64,000 nt of DNA from Clostridium sp. OF03-18AA. GTDB lineage: Bacteria; Bacillota; Clostridia; Lachnospirales; Lachnospiraceae. A program made the position numbers and the translations under genes. The stretch covers positions 334 through 64,333 of the forward strand of contig NZ_QUEP01000010.1 of NCBI RefSeq assembly GCF_003478035.1, written 5' to 3'. The first letter of the stretch is position 1. Each line of letters starts with the position of its first letter. A model generated the notes under the pieces. The model was not told the origin of the DNA. It searched no databases and worked only from the letters and a program-made list of their open reading frames with translations. Positions 25,461-35,647 of this stretch are shown piece by piece.

Positions 25461-26420
25461 TCAGCTATCTGTCCCCTGGTCCCGCAATTTTTCCGCCATC
25501 TCACCAAGCTTTCTCAGGCGGTGATTGACACCGGATTTTCCAACCGGCGGTTCCAGGTCTTCGCCCAGTTCCTTCAGTGTCGCCTCAGGTTTCAGAAGTC
25601 TTGCCCGCGCGATCTGCGCAAGACCATCCGGGAGACTTTCAAATCCCACCGTGTCGCGGATAAATTCGATATCCTCGATCTGTTTCACGGCAGCAGACAC
25701 TGTCTTGTTAATATTTGCCGTCTCGCAGTTGACCTGGCGGTTTACATTTCCGCGCATTTCTTTTAAAATGCGGATGTTCTCCAGCTCCATCAGTGACAGA
25801 TGGGCTTCCATCACATTCAGGATATCTACGATCTGGCTTCCCTCTTTAATATATACCACATAGTAGCGTTTGCGGATGACAATTTTTGCATCGATATCAA
25901 ACGTCGCCATAATGGACTGGATCTGGCGCGCTTTGGGCTCTGTCGCGCAGACGATCTCAAAATGGTAAAACTTCTCCGGATCACTGATCGATCCTGATGC
26001 GAGAAAAGCGCCGCGCAAAAATGCCCTGCGGCAGCAGGGGTTCTGGACGACCACATTTCCCACCACAGAAAGATTCTCCCCAATCTCCCCGTCTTCCGAT
26101 AGAAGTTTTGTGGCTTTCAATACACGGAGCGCGTCCTCATGCTGTTTGACACAGACTGAATAGATCCTGTTTTTCCCAAGATGCGCGTTCCTCCGTATAG
26201 AAATGTCAGTTTCTATATTAAATGTTTTTCTCAATAATGTAAAGCACTTTCTGGCAACCGTCACATTTTCTGTATGGATCTTGATGCTGTAATGATCGTC
26301 TCCGGAGATCTGGATCCGACCGCAAAGACTTAAGATCGCTGCGATCTCAGCGATCTGGCAGTGCCTTGCTGCGCTCATATGCCTGGAAAGTTCTTCCTTG
26401 ATCCTGGAAGAGAAAGACAT
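25461..26420 (-). CDS. whiA: WhiA, DNA-binding regulator
   Basis: 319 residues. An N-terminal LAGLIDADG-like homing-endonuclease fold (about 20-190, with CCRRAFLRGAFLASGS) precedes a C-terminal helix-turn-helix (about 215-305, with LKELGEDL and SGVNHRLRKL). WhiA regulates sporulation genes in actinomycetes and influences cell division and chromosome segregation in Firmicutes. It is placed between rapZ (2-base gap) and crh; the usual yvcK gene between rapZ and whiA is missing here. Confidence 0.96.
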   Translation of the reverse strand: MSFSSRIKEELSRHMSAARHCQIAEIAAILSLCGRIQISGDDHYSIKIHTENVTVARKCFTLLRKTFNIETDISIRRNAHLGKNRIYSVCVKQHEDALRVLKATKLLSEDGEIGENLSVVGNVVVQNPCCRRAFLRGAFLASGSISDPEKFYHFEIVCATEPKARQIQSIMATFDIDAKIVIRKRYYVVYIKEGSQIVDILNVMEAHLSLMELENIRILKEMRGNVNRQVNCETANINKTVSAAVKQIEDIEFIRDTVGFESLPDGLAQIARARLLKPEATLKELGEDLEPPVGKSGVNHRLRKLGEMAEKLRDQGTDS

Positions 26421-26422
26421 GA

Positions 26423-27292
26423 CTACTTTCCTCCATCCTTCCCCGCGTCTCTGTGTTCCAGCCGGATCTCATACCGCCCGGACTCCGTCAGACGCTTAAA
26501 TACTTCTCCTGCGATCGTCACCGAACGATGACGTCCGCCGGTGCACCCGATCGCGATCACAAGCTGCGTTTTTCCTTCCTGTTCATACTTCGGGATCACA
26601 AATTCCAGAAGGTCATTCAGTTTCTTCAGGAATTCTTCCCCGGTGCCGCCCTGCATCACATAGTCCTGCACCGCTTTTTCTGTTCCCGTGTGAAACCGCA
26701 GTTCTTCCACATAGTAAGGATTCGGGAGGAACCGCACATCAAACACGAGGTCCGCGTCCGCCGGGATCCCGTATTTGAAGCCGAAGCTCAGGACCGTGAT
26801 AAACATGCTGCTGTGTCCGTCGTTTCCCCGGTAAAGATTCTCCAGCTCATGGCGCAACTCCTTTGTCAGAAGTCTGCTGGTGTCGATGACCTGGTCGGCC
26901 TCTTTTTTCAGGAAAGCGAGTTTTTCCCGCTCCAGCTCGATCCCTTTTTCCACGCGCCCCGTCCTTGAGAGCGGATGGCTCCGTCTCGTCTCCTTAAAAC
27001 GCTTGATCAGGACTTCATCGGAGGAGTCCAGAAACAGGATCGAGAACGGATATTTGTTCTCTCTCCATTTCCGGATGATCGTCTCAAGATACGGCAGTTC
27101 CTCACCGCTGCGCACGTCTACCCCTAGGGCGATATCCTGTTTTTCGCTCTGTCCGTTCATGACCAGCTCCGCAAATTTTTCGATCAGAAGGACCGGCAGG
27201 TTGTCGGCACAGTAAAATCCCATGTCTTCCAGTGTTTTTAATGCCGTTGTCTTTCCGGCTCCCGACATTCCGGTCACGATTACAAGTCTCAA
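26423..27292 (-). CDS. rapZ: RapZ/YvcJ, nucleotide-binding RNase adapter
   Basis: 289 residues from a TTG at 27292 (GGGAGG 9 bases upstream), close to YvcJ of Bacillus (295). An ATG 27 codons further up lacks a ribosome binding site and would add a tail absent from the family. The P-loop is TGMSGAGKTTALK at about 6-18. The C-terminal domain has GCTGGRHRSV. In E. coli it controls glucosamine-6-phosphate synthase RNA decay; in Firmicutes it affects competence and binds GTP. Confidence 0.93.
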   Translation of the reverse strand: MRLVIVTGMSGAGKTTALKTLEDMGFYCADNLPVLLIEKFAELVMNGQSEKQDIALGVDVRSGEELPYLETIIRKWRENKYPFSILFLDSSDEVLIKRFKETRRSHPLSRTGRVEKGIELEREKLAFLKKEADQVIDTSRLLTKELRHELENLYRGNDGHSSMFITVLSFGFKYGIPADADLVFDVRFLPNPYYVEELRFHTGTEKAVQDYVMQGGTGEEFLKKLNDLLEFVIPKYEQEGKTQLVIAIGCTGGRHRSVTIAGEVFKRLTESGRYEIRLEHRDAGKDGGK

Positions 27293-27400
27293 CGAGATCT
27301 TCCTCCCTGTATTCTTAGAAAGCTGCTGTACACAGAATCTGCGAACGCAACTATATCCCGCAGGATTTTCCATTCGGAAAACTCCTGCCCGTAAACTCTC

Positions 27401-28270
27401 CTAGAAATCCCCTAATAATTTTACTTCCATCTCCAGATCCACGCCGGAATTTTCCTTCACCCGTCGTTTCACCTCATTGCAGAGTTCCAGGATATCCGCC
27501 GCCGTTCCATGATCCTTATTGATCACGAAACCTGCGTGTTTTTCGGAAACTGCTGCGCCTCCGACAGAAAATCCCTTCAATCCGGCATCCTCGATCAGCT
27601 TTCCGGCAAAATATCCCTCCGGCCTCTTAAAGGTGCTTCCGGCGCTCGGATACTCTAACGGCTGTTTTTCTTTTCGCTTTGCCGCGAGTTCTTCCATCTT
27701 TTCCCGGATCGCGCCCGGATCCCCCGTTGTCAGGCTAAACGCTGCGCGCACTGCGAAGAGACCACGGCGCTCCAGCGCACTCGTTCTGTATCCGAGCTCC
27801 AGCTCCTCATTCTTCAGCCGCTTTACCGTCCCGTACCGGTCCATCACGTCCGCCCACAAGAGCACGTTCTTCATCTCGGAACCATATGCACCCGCGTTCA
27901 TCATGACTGCGCCGCCGACGGTCCCGGGAATGCCCGCCGCAAATTCCAGACCGGTAAGCTTCTCTCTCGCCGCCGTGTTCGCAAGCTTTGAGAGCATCAC
28001 ACCGGCTCCGGCGATGATACTGTTTTCGTTTTTATAAACCTCCAGCTCCGTAAGCCGCTCCGTGCTGATGATCGTGCCTCGAAAGCCTTTATCTCCCACG
28101 AGGAGATTGCTCCCGTTTCCGACCATGTACCACGGCTTTCCGGACGCTTTACAGTCCAGAACTGCCTCGCGGAGTTCTCCCTCTGATTCCGGAATCATGA
28201 ACCGGTCTGCCGGGCCGCCGACGCGGAACGATGTGTGCCGCGCCATCGGCTCATTTGTTCTGATTTCCAT
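27401..28270 (-). CDS. murB: UDP-N-acetylenolpyruvoylglucosamine reductase
   Basis: FAD enzyme completing UDP-MurNAc for peptidoglycan. It has 289 residues. FAD-binding segments are TSFRVGGPADRF, VGNGSNLLV and IPGTVGGAVMMNAGAYG. The proton-donor Ser is in PSAGSTFKRP, and the terminal Glu is in the last 15 residues. It is the Bacillus-type short enzyme. It lies between hprK and rapZ, an order common in clostridia. Confidence 0.96.
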   Translation of the reverse strand: MEIRTNEPMARHTSFRVGGPADRFMIPESEGELREAVLDCKASGKPWYMVGNGSNLLVGDKGFRGTIISTERLTELEVYKNENSIIAGAGVMLSKLANTAAREKLTGLEFAAGIPGTVGGAVMMNAGAYGSEMKNVLLWADVMDRYGTVKRLKNEELELGYRTSALERRGLFAVRAAFSLTTGDPGAIREKMEELAAKRKEKQPLEYPSAGSTFKRPEGYFAGKLIEDAGLKGFSVGGAAVSEKHAGFVINKDHGTAADILELCNEVKRRVKENSGVDLEMEVKLLGDF

Positions 28271-28330
28271 GAATGTTTCTCCTTCTTATATAATTCCACC
28301 TGCACTTTTGTCCAGAGCAGGCTGTGCGGA

Positions 28331-29260
28331 TCATTCGCTGCGTTTCGCGATGTTCGCCTGCACGCGGTTGTAGAGTTCCTGGGCCGCATTGTATCCCATC
28401 TTTTTCTGACGGTAATTGACCGCCGCAGACTCTACGATGACTGCCAGGTTACGTCCCGGACGGACCGGAATGTTGTGGCAGATCACTTTATTTCCAAGGA
28501 ATTCCGTGTACTGGTCTTCAAGACCGAGGCGGTCATATTCCTTATTCTTATCCCACTCTTCGAGTTTGATGACCATGTCGATGGACTGGGTGTCCTTGAC
28601 GCTCTCGACGCCAAACAGGGTCTTTACATCGATGATGCCGATCCCGCGCACCTCGATCAGGTATCTTGTGATATCCGGGGCAGAGCCGACAAGTGTCTCG
28701 TCGCTGACCTTGCGGATCTCCACCACGTCGTCGCTGACGAGACGGTGACCTCGTTTGATCAGCTCCAGAGCCGCCTCACTCTTACCGATCCCGCTCTCAC
28801 CTGTGATCAGGACGCCTTCGCCGAATACATCGACAAGAACTCCGTGGATACTGATGCACGGAGCAAGCTTTGCCTTTAACCAGCGGATGACCTCCGCCAT
28901 CGTGTCGGATGTCGGTTTCGAGGAGAGAAGGCATGGAACACCGTAGTGGCTGCAGAGTTCTGTAACCTCCGGCTCCGGAATCTGATTTCTGCAAAATACG
29001 AGGCACGGGATCTTGCTGGAGATCAGCTTGTCATACATCGCAATCCTGCGCTCTCTGGAAAGTCCGGAGAGATATGCGATCTCCACATTTCCGATCATCT
29101 GCACGCGCTCGTTGTCAAAATGCGCGTAAAATCCGGTGAGCTGAAGCGCCGGACGATTGACATCCGGGTGGGAAACGACGATCTTTTCGGAATCCAGCTC
29201 CGGTGTCAGGTTTTTGAAATCCATTTTTTCTATTAATTCGGCTATGGTAACTCCGTACAT
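28331..29260 (-). CDS. hprK: HPr kinase/phosphorylase
   Basis: Phosphorylates and dephosphorylates Ser46 of HPr and Crh according to the energy state, the switch for catabolite repression. It has 309 residues from the ATG at 29260 (AAAGGAG), and B. subtilis HprK has 310. Walker A is GESGIGKSEAALEL, with the conserved RLVSDD and the signature EVRGIGIIDVKTLFG. A likely promoter (GTGACA, 17 bases, TAGGAT) lies at about 29418-29452 on the minus strand. Confidence 0.96.
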   Translation of the reverse strand: MYGVTIAELIEKMDFKNLTPELDSEKIVVSHPDVNRPALQLTGFYAHFDNERVQMIGNVEIAYLSGLSRERRIAMYDKLISSKIPCLVFCRNQIPEPEVTELCSHYGVPCLLSSKPTSDTMAEVIRWLKAKLAPCISIHGVLVDVFGEGVLITGESGIGKSEAALELIKRGHRLVSDDVVEIRKVSDETLVGSAPDITRYLIEVRGIGIIDVKTLFGVESVKDTQSIDMVIKLEEWDKNKEYDRLGLEDQYTEFLGNKVICHNIPVRPGRNLAVIVESAAVNYRQKKMGYNAAQELYNRVQANIAKRSE

Positions 29261-29474
29261 GATGAAGTTCTCCTTTCTGTATCTGTCTGCTGACATACAT
29301 AACCTGCGATTGTTCTTTTTGTTCCTGTTTTAACTCCAAACCGGCAGTCCCGCAGAGTCTGACGGCTTCGCATCGTTCTGACTTTGAACACTTCTCTTCA
29401 GTCTTTTTCTCTCTGCGCACAGTTATCTTCATCCTATCATATCACGGGCAGAATGTCACGAAATTGTTACTTCT

Positions 29475-29519
29475 CACGGGTAGGAATTTTCTGAACTGAA
29501 AATTCCGTATGATACAGTT
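29475..29519 (+). repeat. Dispersed palindromic repeat, copy A
   Basis: CACGGGTAGGAATTTTCT, then GAACTGAAAATTCCGTATGATACAG. The core GGAATTTTC/GAAAATTCC is an inverted repeat. It is nearly identical to copy B (44399-44440, opposite strand) and related to copy C (32301-32342). It lies shortly after the uvrC stop. Confidence 0.7.
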
Positions 29520-29540
29520 TTGGGGGCACGAAATTTTCAT

Positions 29541-31478
29541 CTACTCTGAGATCTGAGGCATACGGTCTTTTTCACGGAAATACGTATACACACTCTCCGC
29601 CGCGCGCTTATTCATTCCCTCTGTACTCTCAAGTTCCTCCAGGGAGGCGTCCCGCACCGCTTCCAGTGACTTAAATCTCCGCATCAGCGCCTTTCTTCTC
29701 GCCGGACCGATCCCTTCAATATCATCCAGGATCGAATGGACCTGCGCTTTGCTTCGCAAACTCCTGTGATATTCGATCGCAAACCGGTGGGCCTCATCCT
29801 GGATCCTCGTCACAAGCTTGAATCCCTCGGAATGGCGGTCGATTGGGATCTCCACATTATTATAGTAGAGGCCTCTCGTCCGGTGGTTGTCGTCCTTTAC
29901 CATGCCGCAGACCGGGATATCGAGCCGCAGCTCATCGAGGACCTTCAGAGCGATATTCACCTGTCCGCGTCCGCCGTCCATGAGAATCAGATCCGGGAAT
30001 CTTGTAAAGCTTCCGAATCTTCCGTCCAGTGCTTCCTCTCCGTCTTCCCGGTTCTTCCTTTCTTCTTCCAACTCCTCCATCCCGTGGGTAAACCGGCGCG
30101 TCAGGACCTCCTCCATGGACGCGTAATCGTTCGGGCCCTGGACCGTCCTGATCTTAAATTTCCGGTAGTCATTCCTCTTCGGTCTTCCATCCTCAAACAC
30201 CACCATGGAGCCGACCGACTCAAACCCGCTGATGTTGGAGATATCGTAGGCCTCCATCCGGCGGACTTTTCCAAGTCCCAGCCACTCGCCCACCTGGTTC
30301 ATGGCGCCGATGGTCCGGAGCTCCTCCCGCTTGATCTTATCTTTATCCTGATCGAGCACAAGCTTCGCGTTCTTCTCTGCAAGCTCCACCAGGCGCTCTT
30401 TCTGCCCTTTTTTCGGGACCAGGAATTTTACCGCCTGTCCGCGGCGCTTCGTGAGCCATTCCGCGATCAGGTCCATCTCCGGGAACTTTTCCTGAACCCA
30501 GATCTCTCTCGGGATAAACGGAGTTCCCGCGTAGAACTGCTTTACGAAGCTTCCGATGATCTGGTAATTATTGTCCGCCGTGGACGCGGAAACACGGAAA
30601 TGTTCCCGTCCGATCATCTTTCCGTCGCGGACAAAAAATACCTGGACCACCGCATCCGCCTCATCCCGCGCCATGGCGATCACATCGCGGTCCTCCATGC
30701 TCTGGCTCGTGATCTTCTGCTTCTGGGCGACCTGCTTCACACTGTTTAAGAGTTCCCGGTACTCAATGGCCTGCTCATACTCCATCGCATCGGAGGACGC
30801 CATCATCTTCTCCTCCAGCATCGTCAAGACCGGCGTATATTTTCCGTCCAGGAACTCGATGACCTCGGAGACGGACTTTTTATATTCTGCCTCGGAGATA
30901 TAGCCCTGGCAGGGTGCCGAGCACTGTTTAATGTGGTAATTCAGACACGGGCGGTCCTTTCCGATATCTTTCGGAAGGTTCCTGCTGCATGTCCGGATCT
31001 TCCAGAGCTTGTGGATCAGATCGATCGTGTCCTTTACCGCCCCGGCGCTGGTGTACGGTCCGAAATACCGGCATTTGTCCTTCTTCATCGTTCTGGAGAA
31101 CAGGACTCTCGGGAACGGCTCGTCCGTCGTGACCTTGATATAAGGATACGTCTTGTCATCCTTTAACATCGTATTATAACGAGGTCTGTGTTCCTTGATC
31201 AGGTTGCACTCCAGAACGAGTGCCTCCAGCTCCGAATCTGTGATGATGTACTCAAACCGGGCGATCCTCGAGACCATCTTTTCGATCTTCGCAGTCTTGT
31301 TGCGGCTGCTCTGGAAATACTGGCGCACACGGTTCTTTAAGCTGATCGCTTTTCCTACATATATGATCTCATCGTGCTTATCATGCATGAGATAAACTCC
31401 CGGCGATGCTGGGAGTTTTTTCAGCTCTTCTTCTATATTAAAGGTCGGGCGCTCATAAGAATTTTCCTTTTCTGTCAA
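29541..31478 (-). CDS. uvrC: Excinuclease ABC subunit C
   Basis: Makes the two incisions in nucleotide excision repair. It has 645 residues. The N-terminal GIY-YIG nuclease (about 22-100) has [19 protein letters not shown]. The UVR motif (about 215-245) binds UvrB. The C-terminal RNase-H-like nuclease has [18 protein letters not shown] and [12 protein letters not shown] tandem helix-hairpin-helix ends the protein. The start is TTG at 31478 with GGGGAG 8 bases upstream, and it overlaps the DUF1653 gene stop by 4 bases (TTGA). Confidence 0.96.
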   Translation of the reverse strand: MTEKENSYERPTFNIEEELKKLPASPGVYLMHDKHDEIIYVGKAISLKNRVRQYFQSSRNKTAKIEKMVSRIARFEYIITDSELEALVLECNLIKEHRPRYNTMLKDDKTYPYIKVTTDEPFPRVLFSRTMKKDKCRYFGPYTSAGAVKDTIDLIHKLWKIRTCSRNLPKDIGKDRPCLNYHIKQCSAPCQGYISEAEYKKSVSEVIEFLDGKYTPVLTMLEEKMMASSDAMEYEQAIEYRELLNSVKQVAQKQKITSQSMEDRDVIAMARDEADAVVQVFFVRDGKMIGREHFRVSASTADNNYQIIGSFVKQFYAGTPFIPREIWVQEKFPEMDLIAEWLTKRRGQAVKFLVPKKGQKERLVELAEKNAKLVLDQDKDKIKREELRTIGAMNQVGEWLGLGKVRRMEAYDISNISGFESVGSMVVFEDGRPKRNDYRKFKIRTVQGPNDYASMEEVLTRRFTHGMEELEEERKNREDGEEALDGRFGSFTRFPDLILMDGGRGQVNIALKVLDELRLDIPVCGMVKDDNHRTRGLYYNNVEIPIDRHSEGFKLVTRIQDEAHRFAIEYHRSLRSKAQVHSILDDIEGIGPARRKALMRRFKSLEAVRDASLEELESTEGMNKRAAESVYTYFREKDRMPQISE

Positions 31479-32134
31479 CGCAATCTCTCCCCGTCAAACT
31501 TTCTGATCATCGCCAGGTGGCGCTTGATGAACATGATCTGAGACAAGCTATCATCACAGCCAGCCGGCGGATTGATGTCCAGGACCAGACAGATGTCATC
31601 GAGTTCCTTCCGGGTCGCATGCGCGGAAAGCTTCGTCAGACATTCCAGCATCCGGTCGTAATTCTTCTCGTCCATCGCATCAAAGAAGTCCAGAAGATCC
31701 TGGCTGACCGTCGGTTCTTCCTCCGGCGCCTGTCCGGCTGTCATCTGCACGTTCCTGCTTTCGCTGGCCGCTGCTGACTGTTTCGCTGCCGGATTTTTTG
31801 CGTCCTGATCAATGGTTTTCGCATCATTTTTTTCCGGCTGGGCATTTTCAGGAGCTGATTTCGTTCCGGACTGACCTGCATCTTTCGGTTTCACGAGACG
31901 TACTCTCTCAAACCTGTATTTCTGGGCCGCATCCGGGTATTTCTCCCGGTCGACCTCCTCTAAAAACATCGATAACGGGCGCACCCACACCTTGAAATCC
32001 CCGTACAGAGCCTGGTAGACGACCATCTCCTCCCCGGTCTCCGAGTGGGTTGCGACCGCAATGATCTGGTATAACTTATTTTTAAAGTGCCGGTAGAATT
32101 CTCCCGGCACTGGTGTTTTACGAATCTGTTCCAT
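31475..32134 (-). CDS. DUF1653 protein with a C-terminal helical extension
   Basis: Function unknown. The first 75 residues are a clear DUF1653 domain ([35 protein letters not shown]). A disordered linker rich in Lys, Glu, Ala and Gln follows (about 85-145), then a helical domain of about 75 residues. Stand-alone DUF1653 proteins have about 75 residues, so the 219-residue length is an extended form. It overlaps uvrC by 4 bases, so the two are translated together. Confidence 0.8.
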   Translation of the reverse strand: MEQIRKTPVPGEFYRHFKNKLYQIIAVATHSETGEEMVVYQALYGDFKVWVRPLSMFLEEVDREKYPDAAQKYRFERVRLVKPKDAGQSGTKSAPENAQPEKNDAKTIDQDAKNPAAKQSAAASESRNVQMTAGQAPEEEPTVSQDLLDFFDAMDEKNYDRMLECLTKLSAHATRKELDDICLVLDINPPAGCDDSLSQIMFIKRHLAMIRKFDGERLR

Positions 32135-32300
32135 TTTTTGTTCTCCATTCTGCCGGGTCCGGCCGCCCCTTTCAAGACGGTGTCTCCTTTGGCATAAGGT
32201 TCTATGACTTTACTCTCTGCTCTGTCAGGCCGACAGGCGTTTTTCAGACGCTGGCCGGTCCAGACATAAAGTTTTGTGACTATATTTTTCGATTTCTGTT

Positions 32301-32342
32301 GTATGTTGCAGAATTTTCAGTTTAGGAAATTTCTGCCCGTGT
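32301..32342 (-). repeat. Dispersed palindromic repeat, copy C (diverged)
   Basis: Minus strand CACGGGCAGAAATTTCC, then TAAACTGAAAATTCTGC. GCAGAAATTTC and GAAAATTCTGC form an imperfect inverted repeat. It aligns with copies A and B and lies just downstream of the glycoside-hydrolase-like gene stop. Confidence 0.6.
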
Positions 32343-32358
32343 ACAATAGCATACTTTT

Positions 32359-33720
32359 CTATTGCTGCGCGGTTTCTGCCGCGGACTCAGCCTCAGAAGT
32401 CCCGTCTGCATCTTCACCCGCTGTCTCGCCTTCTTCAGAAGTTTCTGTCGAAACTTCCGCCGCAGCCGCGCTGCTTCCGTCCGCAGAAAGTCCCTCTAAG
32501 TGGTATTTATTCGCAGCGCTCCACAGCATCCATTCCTCATATCCGGCATCCTGCACGGCGCGGACTTCCTCTGCGACCTCAGCGGCCCCGTAGGTGATAT
32601 AATTGCCCTCTCCGAGGTATGTCGCTGTAAAGTCCTGAAGCCACGGGCGCACAATCGCCTGGCGGCTCTCATGGTTATCGGCTCTCGACGCGTCCAGCAG
32701 GACTTTTCCGGACTTCTGGAGCGCTCCGAAGATCGTCTTATAAGGTTCCATGTCCGGATGCTCCAGCCCGAAGTTTCCGGAGCTATAGTGGGACGGATAG
32801 ATCATCGGACAGATATAATCGAGGATCTTCGCCATCTCCGTATAATCCTGGCCGACAGCGCTGGAATCCACTCCGCTCCCGATGATCGTACCGAACACAT
32901 CTGCCGACACGAAAAGTCCCTGGGATGCGAGATTTTCATATAAATAATTGGCACACTCCAGGATCGTATCCGTCTTGGAACGTCCCCGGATCACCGCATC
33001 ATCGTAGACGACCTGTCCGGCCGATGCCTCATTCGGGAATCTCAGATAATCGAACTGGACCTCATCAAAGCCAAGTTCCTTCGCCTCATTCCCAACTTCC
33101 AGAAGATAATCCCAGACTTCGTGGCGATACGGATCCACCCAGGCCATCCCCTGGCGATCCCGGTACAGACTTCCGTCCGGCAGTGTCAGACTCCACTCCG
33201 GCTTCTTCTCCGCAAGGTAAGAATCCCGGAAAGCCGCAACTCTCGCGATCACATAGAGATCCCGTTCCTTCAGGCTTTCGATCAGGCTTTTCATATCACG
33301 GACGTAAGGAATGCTGGCACCGATCTCATTCACGGTCGCAGCGCTCACCGGGCATGTGATCCTCCCCTGGTCCTCCTTAAAGTCGATGACCACCGCGTTG
33401 ATCCCAGCCGCCAGGGCGCCGTCCAGAACTCCGTTTAAGACTTCCTCATTTCCGGCCACAGGACCTGTGATGTAGATGCCGCGGACTTTCTTCGCCTCAC
33501 GCCCGGGAAGCGCCGGGTTCGAGGAATCCACGATCCGCACGGAGATTGTTTTGTTCTTATCTTCTCCGGCATCCTCGATCACCAGGACACCGCTGGTCTC
33601 CTGCGCACGCTCCGCTTCCGCTGTTGTCTCTGCCGCCTCTGTCTCCTCCGCTGCCGGTCTTCCGCATGCTGATAACAGCAGGATCCCCGCCATGGAGAAC
33701 GCAAATAGCATTTTTTTCAT
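32359..33720 (-). CDS. Lipoprotein, putative glycoside hydrolase (DUF4015)
   Basis: 453 residues. The signal peptide ends in the lipobox LLSAC (Cys19), so it is anchored outside the cell. An acidic Thr/Glu linker follows, then a TIM-barrel DUF4015 domain (about 75-425) with AVVIDFKEDQG, YVIARVAAFRD, FDEVQFDYLRFP and ICPMIYPSHYS. The Asp and Glu residues at strand ends resemble GH13-type hydrolases. It ends in a Glu/Ala/Thr-rich tail. Substrate unknown; it probably acts on a wall or capsule polysaccharide. AGGAAGGA precedes the ATG. Confidence 0.86.
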   Translation of the reverse strand: MKKMLFAFSMAGILLLSACGRPAAEETEAAETTAEAERAQETSGVLVIEDAGEDKNKTISVRIVDSSNPALPGREAKKVRGIYITGPVAGNEEVLNGVLDGALAAGINAVVIDFKEDQGRITCPVSAATVNEIGASIPYVRDMKSLIESLKERDLYVIARVAAFRDSYLAEKKPEWSLTLPDGSLYRDRQGMAWVDPYRHEVWDYLLEVGNEAKELGFDEVQFDYLRFPNEASAGQVVYDDAVIRGRSKTDTILECANYLYENLASQGLFVSADVFGTIIGSGVDSSAVGQDYTEMAKILDYICPMIYPSHYSSGNFGLEHPDMEPYKTIFGALQKSGKVLLDASRADNHESRQAIVRPWLQDFTATYLGEGNYITYGAAEVAEEVRAVQDAGYEEWMLWSAANKYHLEGLSADGSSAAAAEVSTETSEEGETAGEDADGTSEAESAAETAQQ

Positions 33721-33971
33721 ATTTGTCCTTCCTGTTCTTCTCCCATAGTTATCATCATCATAGCATAAGTATATGGATTTTGGAAAGAAAAATTAAAAAA
33801 CTACTGTTCAAAATGATGTTTTTGGTGGATAATAGATAGACGGGTACAATAAAACAATATGAAACCGATCCAGACGTCCACCCCATGACGGCTTTGTCCG
33901 CCCGGATGTCTTTCAGGAATGCCCTGAACCGGATCTTTTCATTTATCATGATTAAGAGGAGAAGAGAACAA

Positions 33972-35450
33972 ATGATTAAGCAGGGTTTCGACAACGATAA
34001 ATACCTCGCCATGCAGTCTGACCATATCCGTGAGAGAATCAGCAAATTCGGCGATAAATTATATCTGGAGTTCGGCGGCAAGCTGTATGATGATTACCAT
34101 GCATCCCGCGTGCTTCCGGGTTTTGAACCGGACAGCAAACTCCGCATGCTGATGCAGCTCGCTGACCAGGCGGAGATCGTCATCGCGATCAACGCCGCTG
34201 ATATCACAAAGAACAAAGTGCGCTACGATCTGGGCATTACATACGACCTCGACGTGCTACGCCTGATCCGAGTATTCACCGACCGCGGACTCTATGTCAG
34301 CAGCGTCGTGATCACCCGCTACGTTGACACACCGGCGATCCAGCAGTTCAAACACAAACTGGAAAAGCTCGGTCTTAAGGTTTACCGCCACTACGAGATT
34401 GACGGCTACCCGAGCAATATCCCGCTCATCGTCAGCGATGAAGGTTACGGAAAGAACGATTATGTCGAGACAACACGTCCGCTCGTCGTTGTCACAGCTC
34501 CGGGACCGGGAAGCGGAAAGATGGCAACCTGCCTTTCCCAGCTCTACCATGAAAACAAACGCGGCGTAAAGGCCGGATACGCAAAATTCGAGACCTTCCC
34601 GATCTGGAACCTCCCGTTAAAGCATCCGGTAAACTTAGCTTACGAGGCCGCTACCGCTGACTTAAACGACGTAAACATGATCGATCCGTTCCATCTGGAA
34701 GCTTACGGAAAGACTACCGTCAACTACAACCGTGACGTTGAGATCTATCCGGTGCTGAGCGCGATCTTTGAAGGGATCTTCGGCGAATGCCCGTACAAGT
34801 CCCCGACCGATATGGGGGTCAACATGGCCGGACTCTGCATCTTTGATGATGATGCGTGCCGGGAAGCTTCCTGCCAGGAGATCATCCGCCGCTACTACCA
34901 GGCGCTTGAAAAAGTCGTAAAAGACGATTCCTGCCAGAACGAAGCATACAAGATCGAGCTCATCATGAAGCAGGCAAAGATCTCCCCGAATGACCGCCCG
35001 GTTGTTCCGGCTGCCATCGAACTTGCGAAGAAAACCGGCGCTCCGGCAGCTGCAATGGAGCTTCCGAACGGAAAGATCGTTCTCGGAAAGACAAAGGAAC
35101 TCCTCGGTGCTTCCGCAGCTGTTCTCTTAAACGCTGTGAAAGAACTCGGCGGGATCGACCACTCCATCGACCTGATCTCCCCGGAGTCCATCGCTCCGAT
35201 CCAGGAGTTAAAGGTCCGCTATCTCGGCAGCGTCAACCCGAGACTGCACACTGACGAGGTGCTGATCGCACTCTCCACCTGTGCCGCTACTGATGACAAC
35301 GCCCGGATCGCGTTAGAGCAGCTCCCGAAACTCCGCGGCTGCCAGGTCCACACGACCGTTATGCTCTCCAATGTTGATAAAAATATCTTTAAGAAACTCG
35401 GCATCGATGTTACATGCGAGCCGGTTCAGGAAGATAAGAAGATCGGGTAA
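33972..35450 (+). CDS. DUF1846 domain protein
   Basis: 492 residues from the ATG at 33972 (GAGGAG upstream). It begins with the family's FDNDKYLAMQSDHIRERI, has ADITKNKVRYDLGITYD and APGPGSGKMATCLSQLYHE (a P-loop-like segment near residue 183), and a C-terminal part with GTPAA-like repeats. The family is widespread in Firmicutes and its reaction is not established; structural work shows a nucleotide-binding-like fold. It is a single-gene unit sharing a bidirectional terminator with the activase gene. Confidence 0.9.
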   Translation: MIKQGFDNDKYLAMQSDHIRERISKFGDKLYLEFGGKLYDDYHASRVLPGFEPDSKLRMLMQLADQAEIVIAINAADITKNKVRYDLGITYDLDVLRLIRVFTDRGLYVSSVVITRYVDTPAIQQFKHKLEKLGLKVYRHYEIDGYPSNIPLIVSDEGYGKNDYVETTRPLVVVTAPGPGSGKMATCLSQLYHENKRGVKAGYAKFETFPIWNLPLKHPVNLAYEAATADLNDVNMIDPFHLEAYGKTTVNYNRDVEIYPVLSAIFEGIFGECPYKSPTDMGVNMAGLCIFDDDACREASCQEIIRRYYQALEKVVKDDSCQNEAYKIELIMKQAKISPNDRPVVPAAIELAKKTGAPAAAMELPNGKIVLGKTKELLGASAAVLLNAVKELGGIDHSIDLISPESIAPIQELKVRYLGSVNPRLHTDEVLIALSTCAATDDNARIALEQLPKLRGCQVHTTVMLSNVDKNIFKKLGIDVTCEPVQEDKKIG

Positions 35451-35581
35451 AAGAATTACATTCCAATGATAAATCCATTGTTCCGGGGGACGAGCATCCG
35501 CACAGACCATTTATCACATTCATAAATTACATCTGAGATGCGCTTGCAGCTACTCCCACAAAAAGCTTATCTGGCTGAGAC

Positions 35582-35636
35582 AAAATCCGCCATTCTGCCA
35601 TGAAATTAGTTTTCATGACGGAATGACGGATTTTTT
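35582..35636. terminator. Bidirectional terminator
   Basis: AAAATCCG-CATTC-G-CATGAAA pairs with TTTCATG-C-GAATG-CGGATTTTTT. It lies between the convergent DUF1846 and activase genes. Confidence 0.78.
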
Positions 35637-35647
35637 ACTCTTTTGCC

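Noticed and set aside
29736..30749. A 337-codon plus-strand frame opposite uvrC
   Set aside because: It mirrors uvrC codon for codon, has no ribosome binding site and shows the Arg/His/Leu-rich composition of an antisense shadow. The same applies to other long frames opposite dnaE, hgdB-like, abgB-like and LysR genes (for example 37634-38791, 53441-54484, 54912-56015).
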